Part shown: positions 1 through 6,865 of the stretch, piece after piece
Layout: every line of letters starts with the position of its first letter
Position numbering within the stretch: position 1 is the first letter of the stretch
Assembly (NCBI GenBank): GCA_040756715.1
Contig: JBFLYE010000161.1
Span: 801-14,951 of the forward strand
DNA length: 14,151 nucleotides
Reading direction: 5' to 3'
Origin: JBFLYE01 sp040756715 [NCBI: bacterium]
Lineage (GTDB): Bacteria; UBA9089; UBA9088
The notes under the pieces: model-generated
What the model was told of the DNA's origin: nothing
Seen by the model: only the letters and a program-made list of their open reading frames with translations
The model's database searches: none
Position numbers and translations under genes: made by a program

Positions 1-28
1 TCAAAATTCAACATTCAAAATTCATAAT
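1..28. repeat. Heptamer-register repeat, four units
   Basis: Read on the plus strand from base 1, the sequence divides into TCAAAAT, TCAACAT, TCAAAAT and TCATAAT, a 7-bp period with unit TCAAAAT. It lies downstream of the GIDE gene and may continue beyond the window edge. The same 7-bp period recurs in four other spacers of this window. The period is seen directly; what generates it is unknown. Confidence 0.6.
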
Positions 29-90
29 TTTATAAAGTTTTCCTTAAGATTATCTAAACACATACATTTTGTAAAGCGTTATGGAATTAA

Positions 91-114
91 CTATAAATAA
101 ATAAACATACCCAT
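91..114 (-). other. Strong Shine-Dalgarno with a 7-codon ORF
   Basis: On the minus strand the sequence AAAGGAGGG (127-119) is the best ribosome-binding site in the window. It is followed after four bases by ATG at 114-112. The reading frame is only MGMFIYL and then TAG (93-91). It may be a leader peptide for a gene left of the window, the decayed start of a lost gene, or chance. The rest of 29-164 shows no coding frame, and its left edge passes into heptamer repeats. No function can be assigned. Confidence 0.3.
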
Positions 115-164
115 TTTTCCCTCCTTTAATCCTTACGAAAAATTTCCCACCGAATTGCAAATTT

Positions 165-968
165 CTATGGTAGACATGACTTTGCTAACAGCGATATACC
201 CATCGTGATGAGTAAGCAAAAACCCATAATAAAAATCAAAGCAATATTTTCTATTCCCAGCTCTTTCCTTACCTCTTTCTCGCTTTTATCTGAAATAACA
301 AATGTTTTTTCTGTATCACCTTTTGCAATAACAATATCATCTTCAGGTTTTTGGGGTTGTTTAAGTTCTTCTTCGAATAATCCTTGCTCTATTTGCTCGC
401 GCGCTTTATCCCATTCTTCAATACTTATCTGGCCATTTTTATCGACATCAAACTGTTTAAGTTTCTCTTTGTCTTTTTTTAAGCTACGGAGTCTTTCCCG
501 AAGCTTCTTTTTACGGTCTAAAACAGCATCTTTAAATTTTCTTACTGTGCCTAAAACATATACCTGTTCATCCGGTTGAATATACCACTCTGTGTAGCGT
601 ATTTCTCCACCACCCGTTGCATCGACATGTTGGTAATCAACCGGTAAGATTGCTTCCGCATCTAATGGGTCAACCAGTATCTTACCCGTATCGTCTTCAA
701 TATAGAAATAATTCGTAGATTTTTCTTCCTTTACAACTTCCCAATAACTTCTTCCCTCGGAATCTTCTTGTTCTTTTTCTATTGTAAACCTATAGTATAC
801 GCAATCAGTATAAGTTAACGGACTTTTTAAGGGGAATCTTTGTTTTGCTTTACCGGTAAGTTCAGCAAAACCCATTGCCACAGAACGAATTTTTGAAGTT
901 GGTATGTTTTCTACTAATCTCTTCTTGCGGAATTGCACAAAGCTGTTTAGAAAAAGATAAAAAAACAA
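165..968 (-). CDS. GIDE-domain membrane protein with EF-hand, N-terminus lost to a frameshift
   Basis: Resembles bacterial proteins carrying the GIDE domain of mitochondrial E3 ligase MUL1; they have no RING finger and their bacterial role is unknown. The stretch RKKRLVENIPTSKIRSVAMG (14-33) is the typical GIDE entry motif. It is followed by the beta-rich domain, ending with TFVISDKSEKE (222-232), and a C-terminal membrane helix at about 242-262. Between the strand VYVLGTVRK (136-144) and the last strands lies a basic helical stretch, then a canonical EF-hand loop with D174, D176, N178, Q180, S182 and E185, a probable calcium site. The frame opens at a TTG directly preceded by TAG, with no Shine-Dalgarno. 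The expected N-terminal membrane segment is found in another frame (862-1122), so the intact protein was probably about 318 residues. It follows efp on the same strand. The family call is fairly secure; whether the gene is functional is uncertain. Confidence 0.75.
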   Translation of the reverse strand: MFFYLFLNSFVQFRKKRLVENIPTSKIRSVAMGFAELTGKAKQRFPLKSPLTYTDCVYYRFTIEKEQEDSEGRSYWEVVKEEKSTNYFYIEDDTGKILVDPLDAEAILPVDYQHVDATGGGEIRYTEWYIQPDEQVYVLGTVRKFKDAVLDRKKKLRERLRSLKKDKEKLKQFDVDKNGQISIEEWDKAREQIEQGLFEEELKQPQKPEDDIVIAKGDTEKTFVISDKSEKEVRKELGIENIALIFIMGFCLLITMGISLLAKSCLP

Positions 969-1122
969 CTAAAATCACTAGTATTTCAGGAGCATATCCA
1001 AATATTTTTGCCTCTTCGAAAGAAACTTTGCCTGAAGCGCAGGCAATAAGAATTGCAAGAACTGTGACTACGAATACCAGAATAACCAAAATTTTTCGTT
1101 TAAATAATTTCTCGTTTTTCAA
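862..1122 (-). CDS. Out-of-frame N-terminal part of the GIDE protein
   Basis: This 86-codon frame begins with TTG, 25 bp after the efp stop. It encodes a basic N-terminus, a hydrophobic stretch (about 11-27) ending in a lipobox-like LIAC with Cys28, a short linker, and a second hydrophobic run PEILVILVV (45-53). The run would continue directly into FYLFLNSFVQFRKKRLVEN of the neighbouring frame if one base of the 7-A run (plus strand 959-965) were removed. After that point the frame (LSFSKQLCAIPQ...) has no recognisable character. I read it as the signal or membrane N-terminus of the GIDE gene, separated by a frameshift in the genome or in the assembly. No Shine-Dalgarno is visible before the TTG, so the exact start is unsure. 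Confidence 0.5.
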   Translation of the reverse strand: MKNEKLFKRKILVILVFVVTVLAILIACASGKVSFEEAKIFGYAPEILVILVVFLSFSKQLCAIPQEEISRKHTNFKNSFCGNGFC

Positions 1123-1147
1123 GGATTTTATTCAGAATACTAAACGA

Positions 1148-1714
1148 TTATGATTTTTTTACCCTATCCACATATTTCCCCGATGCTGTATCAACGATTA
1201 TAACATCTCCCTCCTTTATGAATTGGGGGACAAGAATTTCCATATTGTTCTCCAGGGTTGCACTCTTAAATGGAGCACCAGATGAGCCCTCATGGATAGC
1301 AGAGGCTGTGCTTTCTACCTTAAGTGTAATTGTCTTTGGAAAATCAATGTTTACAGGCTTTCCATCATAGAATTCAACCATAATCTCTGTATTCTCCTTA
1401 AGATATTGGCTAATGCCTCCCACCACAGAAGATGGGAGAGCAAATTGCTCATATGTCTCTTTGTTCATAAAATAATAATTTAAGCCATCGTTATAGATGT
1501 ATTCCATAGGATACTTATCTAATGTTACATCCTCGATCAGGTCATTTCCATGGAAGGTTGCCTGGGTTATGGATTGATTCTCAATATTTTGAATCTTTAG
1601 ATGGACAATCCTTCCTGCCTTTGCCGCACCTCCAAATTCAAGATTCAAGACCCTATAGAGCTTTCCATCTACCATTACAACCCTTCCCTCCCTTGCCTCT
1701 TCTGCCTTAATCAT
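1148..1714 (-). CDS. efp: Translation elongation factor P
   Basis: EF-P binds between the ribosomal P and E sites and relieves stalling at proline-rich stretches. The 188-residue length is normal. An N-terminal KOW-like domain (1-62) is followed by two OB domains (about 66-125 and 128-187). Landmarks are YIYNDGLNYYFMN (72-84), the conserved YNDGxxxxFM region, and the C-terminal signature GDVIIVDTASGKYVDRV (169-185). The tip of the domain I loop aligns Lys32 with the modified Lys34 of E. coli, but the usual PGKG is replaced by AAKA, so the modification route, if any, is unclear. The ATG has a good Shine-Dalgarno (GGTGAAAGG). It overlaps the TGA of the upstream GH57 gene as ATGA, which implies translational coupling at the end of the carbohydrate operon. 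Confidence 0.95.
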   Translation of the reverse strand: MIKAEEAREGRVVMVDGKLYRVLNLEFGGAAKAGRIVHLKIQNIENQSITQATFHGNDLIEDVTLDKYPMEYIYNDGLNYYFMNKETYEQFALPSSVVGGISQYLKENTEIMVEFYDGKPVNIDFPKTITLKVESTASAIHEGSSGAPFKSATLENNMEILVPQFIKEGDVIIVDTASGKYVDRVKKS

Positions 1715-3612
1715 CCTTTCACCTCTATTTTATAATTTACATCAAAAGATGTATTTTTTTCAAGTAAAATTGTTGCCATTATGATAAGGCCTTGTTGGAT
1801 TACATCAAAACATCTTTCTGATTGGGAAACCGTGTATAGAGGTATCTTCCAGAATATAACATCTTTATTGCTTTTTATAATTATATTATCCATTTCTATC
1901 CTTTTCCCCCTTATTTCTTCCTCTTTATCATCAATAATAGAAAAACAAAATTCAACGCCAAACAACCCAGAAATCCCCTTTGTTTTGTATTTAAATTCAA
2001 GGGAATCCTTGTGTAAAATAATTTCCTTAGAGATTGAAATATTTTCATCGCAATATGAAAGCAAAACATTAGAATCCTTGATTTGATAGCGATAAGGCTT
2101 TTCATAGGGCTTAAAGAGCCAGGCAATAGAGCCTTCTTTTACATTCTTTAACCCTGTATCGGGAGAAAATATATGGTCTTGTAAAGAATTGTGGGTATAT
2201 TGGTCATAGAAGAGAAAGGAAGAAGCAGAGGATAGGTCTTTCTTTACCTCGTGAATGCTTGGCGTTTTAGACTCCTCCTCAATTGGGCATTCCTTAAGAA
2301 AGCTGTGATATGCCTCTTTTCTCCTTGAAATTATATCTGTTATATTTTTACCCCCTGTATCTATTTCAGAGATAATTCCACCCTTATAGGGCTCGATAAT
2401 AAGGCTAAAGGGCGATTTTTTTATATAAATTTCATTCTTTAGGTCATTGTTAATGTCTTTTTCTATAACAACATCTTTAACAAAACCCTCCGCCTTAATA
2501 AGGTTTGAATAAAGGCTATTTCTTAAATGAGGAAGGTAAAGCCCGCCAAACACACCATGCCAATATCCACAATTGCATTGTGCCTTATAGAGAAATTTCC
2601 TTGCCTCTCTATTTTCTCCAATAATATTTGAGGTAAAAACCATCCTCTTATGCAAATGGTCTGCCTCAGGGTATTTTATAAAGAAATTCCTAAAATATCC
2701 CCCTTTTAAGAATTCCCTTGCTTTATCATAGAACCCTATCCTTTTTGCCTCCTCAATTACATTATGAAACCTCTCGCAAGATAATGTCAAAAGGCACCAT
2801 TCGGTCATCTCCTCATAAGAGGCACAGGGGATATAGACCTTCCCAGAGGAAGGGAATTTTTCAAGGTATTCGCTAAATCTCTCTGTCTTAAGCCAGTTTT
2901 TATTCTCCTCCAATAATTGGAAAAATGCTTCAAGCCATCCATCTATATATACCCATTTATGTGTCCCAGGCCAAAGGCCAAATTTCTCTCCATCATCACC
3001 CATTGTCAAGCAAGCATCAGGAGGCTTTATCTTTAGATAATCTATGATCTCTTCTGGTCTTCTAAATGGAATAAAATAGCGTAGGTTTTTATCAATAGGA
3101 AATATTCCTAGGGTATTTCCCTGCTCTTCGGTTAAAAAATAGCCAGAAAGGCTATCTATGGGAATCCCTGACCAGAGAAAATGGGTATCATCTATGGTTG
3201 TATATTTTAAAAAAGGAACAAGCTTTGGAATAGAAGGCTCCCAAATCCTCTCGGAAAGCCAAAAACCTTTTGGCTCTATATCAAAATGGGCTTTTAAAAA
3301 ATCATCCATCATCTCAATCTGAGCCTTTGCATCGGCTTCGGGGATTATGGGAAGAATTGGCTCATAAAATCCACCCGATAAAATTTCTACCCTTCCTTCG
3401 CTTATAAGGTTTTTTATTCTTTGTAAGAAATCTGGGTGATTTTCTAAAAGCCATTCAAGGAGGCATCCGCTATAATGGAGATTTATTTTTATCTCTGGAT
3501 GCTTCTCAAATACATCCAGAAATGGCTTGTATGCCTTTTGATATGCATCCTCAAATACATAGGAAAAATTCCCAACCGGCTGATGGGAATGGAGACAGAG
3601 GAGAAGATTCAT
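1711..3612 (-). CDS. GH57 4-alpha-glucanotransferase / alpha-amylase
   Basis: A GH57 enzyme of the Thermococcus litoralis 4-alpha-glucanotransferase type, expected to cut and transfer alpha-1,4-glucan chains in the cytoplasm (no signal peptide). The 633-residue length is close to the roughly 660 of that family. Conserved regions in order: HSHQP (8-12); SGGFYEPILPIIP (79-91); FWLSERIWEPS (117-127), with Glu121 the predicted nucleophile; GDDGEKFGLWPGTH (205-218), with Asp206/Asp207 holding the predicted acid/base. CNCGYWHGVFGGLYLPHLR (347-365) is typical of the DUF1925-like helical region. About residues 385-630 form the C-terminal beta domain (DUF1926-like). The start MNLLLCLHSHQPVGNF matches the family N-terminus, but no Shine-Dalgarno exists: heptamer repeats run up to the ATG. 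It follows another GH57 gene and overlaps efp by ATGA. The exact substrate cannot be fixed from sequence. Confidence 0.9.
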   Translation of the reverse strand: MNLLLCLHSHQPVGNFSYVFEDAYQKAYKPFLDVFEKHPEIKINLHYSGCLLEWLLENHPDFLQRIKNLISEGRVEILSGGFYEPILPIIPEADAKAQIEMMDDFLKAHFDIEPKGFWLSERIWEPSIPKLVPFLKYTTIDDTHFLWSGIPIDSLSGYFLTEEQGNTLGIFPIDKNLRYFIPFRRPEEIIDYLKIKPPDACLTMGDDGEKFGLWPGTHKWVYIDGWLEAFFQLLEENKNWLKTERFSEYLEKFPSSGKVYIPCASYEEMTEWCLLTLSCERFHNVIEEAKRIGFYDKAREFLKGGYFRNFFIKYPEADHLHKRMVFTSNIIGENREARKFLYKAQCNCGYWHGVFGGLYLPHLRNSLYSNLIKAEGFVKDVVIEKDINNDLKNEIYIKKSPFSLIIEPYKGGIISEIDTGGKNITDIISRRKEAYHSFLKECPIEEESKTPSIHEVKKDLSSASSFLFYDQYTHNSLQDHIFSPDTGLKNVKEGSIAWLFKPYEKPYRYQIKDSNVLLSYCDENISISKEIILHKDSLEFKYKTKGISGLFGVEFCFSIIDDKEEEIRGKRIEMDNIIIKSNKDVIFWKIPLYTVSQSERCFDVIQQGLIIMATILLEKNTSFDVNYKIEVKG

Positions 3613-3660
3613 TGGAATGCGGAATTTAGAATGCGGAATGCGGAATGTGAATTGCGAATT
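3612..3660. repeat. Heptamer array, GCGGAAT type
   Basis: On the plus strand, seven consecutive units are TTGGAAT, GCGGAAT, TTAGAAT, GCGGAAT, GCGGAAT, GTGAATT and GCGAATT. The first unit begins on the last base of the GH57 start codon, so the array replaces any ribosome-binding site. The register continues without interruption through TTGTAAC (3661-3667) into the CCCTGAC array. Confidence 0.85.
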
Positions 3661-3667
3661 TTGTAAC

Positions 3668-3695
3668 CCCTGACCCCTGACTCCTGACTCCTGAC
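3668..3695. repeat. Heptamer array, (C/T)CCTGAC, four perfect units
   Basis: The plus strand reads CCCTGAC twice and then TCCTGAC twice, the clearest tandem repeat in the window. On the coding (minus) strand the unit reads GTCAGGA or GTCAGGG. It is in the same 7-bp phase as the adjoining GCGGAAT array, so the whole 88-bp spacer between the two GH57 genes is heptameric. It starts six bases from the stop codon of the upstream GH57 gene. Confidence 0.9.
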
Positions 3696-3700
3696 TCTCA

Positions 3701-5779
3701 TTAACATGACCATTTCATTGCTTCATATTCAGGGGTGGGAACAAACATTGATATATAACCGGATTTTGGCCAATTTTCAATAACCATCCCGCTTCTTTCC
3801 AATGATACTGTGAACCTTACCTCCTCCTTTTGACCTACAGAGATAATCTCAAAAGGAATAGCTAGCTCTAATATTTTAGAAAATGCTATATTCTCTAAAT
3901 CTTCCTTTTTTATCAAGCTTCCCTCAGATGCAATCTCAAATAGCTCTCCCTTTCCATTTTTTGAAACTATTACCTTATACCTTGCCTTTGTCTCTATATT
4001 TATTACCAAAAACTCATTCTCTAAAAAATGATTGAGCACATCAATAGCAATATAAAGGGTTTTAAGGTCATAGCCATACATTATCTTCTTTATCCTATTC
4101 TCTGAATAATGCATTGTTCCGCCAGAAAAGCTTATCTCATAGCTGCCTGCACATAGCCACTCATAATAGCTGGTTATCCTTCCATCTATTATAGGAGAGA
4201 TAGAATGAATAGGAAAGGTTAGGGGCTTTATAAATTTTGGCTTTGTTATTGCCTCATCAAGATAGAAGGGAGGTGTTTTTCCCATGATTTTATAGACATT
4301 CTTAAGGTGTGTTCTAAAGATAAGGTCAAAGATATCATCCTGTGAACACTCAAAATCATCGCCATACCACCAGAACCAATCAGAGCCTTCTGCAATATAT
4401 ATCTCCTCCCATGCACTTTTGTTATTTGGCATATTTCTTATAAGCTCATCCCTTGTATTTTTAAGATAATCCCAAGCCTTATCCTTTTCTATCTTTCCCC
4501 TCCAAATTCTAAAGGAATGGTCAATCCAGCTGCCTGGGTATATATTGGTAAGTTTTGTAGATTCTTTTGCTATATTTGCGAATTCAGAGAATGTTATTGT
4601 CTTTAGATCAGAAAGGCTTGACAATTCCTCATATATTCCAGAAAGGAATGCCTCTCCACCATCCTTATAGTATTCCCAAGGGTTTTCACCATCAAGGATT
4701 ATGCTTACTATATGCTCACCAGGGATAGCAGAGACATAATCCCTTATTCTCTTGAGATGACTGATAAAATCAGAAATAGCATTCTCTGGCTTATTCTGTG
4801 AATAGACAAAGGATATTAAATTTGAAAGGTTTTTGTCCCTGAAGAATACCTTTACCCCCTCTAGCTCATACATCTTGTATATTGAATGCCTACCTAGGTT
4901 TGGAATTGTATTAAAAAGAATCTCCTCATCGGTTGCACACCAGGAAATTTCAGATTGCGAAAGAAGGGGGAATATCTCATCCGAAACACCACCCTCGGGT
5001 GGCCACATACCCCTGGGAGGCTTTCCAAACATTTCAGAATAAAGGCTTATAGCATTTTCGAGCTGAGCTTTTGCATCCTCTTTCAAATCAAACCCTCCCC
5101 TCTTTCCATCCATAAGTAAAGGTAGGATTGGGTGATAGAATGGGCTGGTTGAAATTTCAATTTGACCTTTATCCTGAAGATTTTTGTATTTTAGAATTAT
5201 TGATGCAGCTATTTCCCTTTGTTTTTTAAGGAGTGTTTGCTTTTCATTCTCTGTAAAATCTTCGCCTTTTATAAAAAGGTTATTTATAAATTCATCCTCC
5301 CTTGCCTTAAATCCAAACCAGCTTAGGTTATAAAAAACCTGGAGGTCTCTTATATCCCTCTCGGAAAATTCATTTATTCTCTTTTTAATCTCATTTATTG
5401 ATACATTTTTTCCCCTCTTCTGCAATAATTGCTTGAACCTTGGATATGGAAAAACCATTGTCTCCCAATTGCATAAGAAAAAGTTTGAAAGGAGGTATAT
5501 TTTATCATCGTCGGTTAAAGAATTAGCAGGTTTTTTGCTTATTTCATAATGGTAATCAGCTACATCATTCTTTGCAATATCCCTAATTTGGGACAAAAGG
5601 GATGGTGTAAGGTTAAAGGTTGCCTTAATATTTGGAAATTTCTCAAGGATAGATGCCATATCATAATAGCCCTTTGTTGAATGAAGCCTTACCCAGGGAA
5701 GGGTATATGAATTTGTAAGGCTATCCTTATAGAATGGCTGATGGAGGTGCCATAGAAATGAGAGATACAATGTTTTCAT
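3701..5779 (-). CDS. GH57 family alpha-amylase/amylopullulanase-like glycosidase (COG1449 type)
   Basis: A second GH57 enzyme of the COG1449 group (alpha-amylase, pullulanase or related alpha-glucan hydrolase), probably cytoplasmic. Numbered from the chosen ATG (692 residues): LWHLHQP (9-15); TSPFYHPILPL (211-221); MWPPEGGVSDE (258-268), with Glu262 the likely nucleophile; ILDGENPWEYY (361-371), with Asp363 the likely acid/base. The stretch AEGSDWFWWYGDDFECS (463-479) and FRTHLKNVY (488-496) mark the helical part typical of this group. From about residue 525 a beta-rich C-terminal module begins (IDGRITSYYEWLCAG), similar to a carbohydrate-binding or DOMON-like fold. I use the ATG at 5779 because its A-T-G-A overlaps the galT stop and gives the family N-terminus MKTLYLSFLWHLHQP. 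An in-frame ATG at 5854 would add 25 residues out of the galT 3' end without family character. Exact substrate unknown. Confidence 0.88.
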   Translation of the reverse strand: MKTLYLSFLWHLHQPFYKDSLTNSYTLPWVRLHSTKGYYDMASILEKFPNIKATFNLTPSLLSQIRDIAKNDVADYHYEISKKPANSLTDDDKIYLLSNFFLCNWETMVFPYPRFKQLLQKRGKNVSINEIKKRINEFSERDIRDLQVFYNLSWFGFKAREDEFINNLFIKGEDFTENEKQTLLKKQREIAASIILKYKNLQDKGQIEISTSPFYHPILPLLMDGKRGGFDLKEDAKAQLENAISLYSEMFGKPPRGMWPPEGGVSDEIFPLLSQSEISWCATDEEILFNTIPNLGRHSIYKMYELEGVKVFFRDKNLSNLISFVYSQNKPENAISDFISHLKRIRDYVSAIPGEHIVSIILDGENPWEYYKDGGEAFLSGIYEELSSLSDLKTITFSEFANIAKESTKLTNIYPGSWIDHSFRIWRGKIEKDKAWDYLKNTRDELIRNMPNNKSAWEEIYIAEGSDWFWWYGDDFECSQDDIFDLIFRTHLKNVYKIMGKTPPFYLDEAITKPKFIKPLTFPIHSISPIIDGRITSYYEWLCAGSYEISFSGGTMHYSENRIKKIMYGYDLKTLYIAIDVLNHFLENEFLVINIETKARYKVIVSKNGKGELFEIASEGSLIKKEDLENIAFSKILELAIPFEIISVGQKEEVRFTVSLERSGMVIENWPKSGYISMFVPTPEYEAMKWSC

Positions 5780-6801
5780 GGTAAATCTGCTTCCCTTAAT
5801 GCCTTTGCTGCCTCCTCTGGCGGCGTTGGGTTTATATAAAACCCGCTTCCCCATTCAAACCCGGCAACCCTAGTAAGCTTTGGCATTATCTCAATATGCC
5901 AGTGAAAATCCTCATTCAATGTCTGCCAATAACCCCTTCTGGCAAACCTGTTGGGTGCGGTATGGATAATATAGTTATATTGAGGGTCATTAAGGCAGGT
6001 AGCAAGCTTCTTAAAGACTATAGAAAAAATCTCTGCCAATAAATTATTGTTCTTTTTTACAGCCTCAGAATGGAAGTCTATATCGTGGTGCTTGGGAAGG
6101 ATGCATATCTCAAAGGGAAACCTTGAGGCATATGGACAGAATGCAACAAATCCATCGTTCTCAGAGACTATTCTTTTCTCAAGGAAAAGTTCTTCCTCCA
6201 TAATATCGCAGAAGAGACACCTCTCTTTTGCTTTAAAATAGGCTTCTGCACCTTGCAATTCTCCCTTTACAGTCCTTGGCGTAACAGGCGTTGCAATAAG
6301 CTGGGTATGTGGATGAAATAGAGATGCACCTGCCTCTATGCCCTTATTCTTAAAGACAAGGACATACCTCATATTAAGGTCTTTATGTAAATCTTCAATT
6401 CTGTGCTGAAGAGTAAAAATAACATTCTTTATCTCATCAAGGGATTGATCCTTAATATGCTTATGGTGATCCGGCGTTTCTATAATAACCTCATGGGCAC
6501 CATACCCTATCATTATATCATATACACCCCTTCCCTTTTTTGCCAATTTTTCATCGATGCCCAAAGCTGGGAATTTATTGGGAACAACCCTTATATCCCA
6601 TCCTCTTTCATCTGGTTTTGAGCCGGGTTTTCTTATGCTATAAATCTCCTTTGGTGTCATCCATTCATTTCCAGGGCAAAATGGGCAACTACCAACATCT
6701 GTTTTTTCTGGAGGCTTTTCAAATGCGCCAGGTCTTTTCCCCCTTTCCGAGGCAATAATAACCCACCTTCCCAATATCGGATCCTTCCTTAATTCACTCA
6801 T
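5776..6801 (-). CDS. galT: Galactose-1-phosphate uridylyltransferase-family nucleotidyltransferase
   Basis: HIT-superfamily GalT, which exchanges UMP between UDP-glucose and galactose-1-phosphate. In operons with glucan enzymes related proteins may act on other sugar-1-phosphates. The 341-residue length is normal. MSELRKDPILGRWVIIA is the classical N-terminus. C39/C42 (CPFC) and H113 or H115 are probable zinc ligands, and a second CxxC is at C195/C198. The active-site motif HPHTQ lies at 163-167, with His165 the expected uridylylated histidine. NEDFHWHIEIMP (296-307) provides the C-terminal HxH of the family. A TATAAT hexamer (6813-6808) stands only six bases before the ATG, but I find no matching -35. 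AAGGG touches the ATG, too close for a usual Shine-Dalgarno. It appears to be the first gene of a galT-GH57-GH57-efp unit, coupled to the next gene by ATGA. Confidence 0.9.
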   Translation of the reverse strand: MSELRKDPILGRWVIIASERGKRPGAFEKPPEKTDVGSCPFCPGNEWMTPKEIYSIRKPGSKPDERGWDIRVVPNKFPALGIDEKLAKKGRGVYDIMIGYGAHEVIIETPDHHKHIKDQSLDEIKNVIFTLQHRIEDLHKDLNMRYVLVFKNKGIEAGASLFHPHTQLIATPVTPRTVKGELQGAEAYFKAKERCLFCDIMEEELFLEKRIVSENDGFVAFCPYASRFPFEICILPKHHDIDFHSEAVKKNNNLLAEIFSIVFKKLATCLNDPQYNYIIHTAPNRFARRGYWQTLNEDFHWHIEIMPKLTRVAGFEWGSGFYINPTPPEEAAKALREADLP

Positions 6802-6844
6802 CCCTTAATTATATATCGTCATTTTTTAAAAAAATCTTTACCTT

Positions 6845-6865
6845 AAATTTTGACTTTTGATTTTT
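6845..6865. repeat. Heptamer-register repeat at the 3' end of the second pilT
   Basis: The plus strand reads AAATTTT, GACTTTT, GATTTTT and continues into the TTA that is the stop codon (TAA on the minus strand) of the second pilT gene. Three units in a 7-bp register; low complexity makes it weaker than the array at 3612-3695. Confidence 0.5.

Noticed and set aside
958-966. Coding-strand T TTT TTA in the correct phase of the upstream GIDE frame, identical to a viral -1 slippery heptamer
   Set aside because: A -1 shift there leads to a stop within four codons; the GIDE frame needs +1 (or -2), so programmed -1 frameshifting cannot explain the join.
1911-2126. Second minus-strand open frame inside the GH57 glucanotransferase gene
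   Set aside because: It is fully nested in the conserved GH57 coding region in another frame and shows no family similarity.
3612-3695. CRISPR-like array
   Set aside because: Units are 7 bp and contiguous with no spacers, and there are no cas genes in the window.
5780-5854. 25-residue N-terminal extension of the first GH57 gene from the ATG at 5854
   Set aside because: It lies wholly inside the galT 3' end, has no GH57 character, and the ATG at 5779 overlapping the galT stop gives the normal family start.
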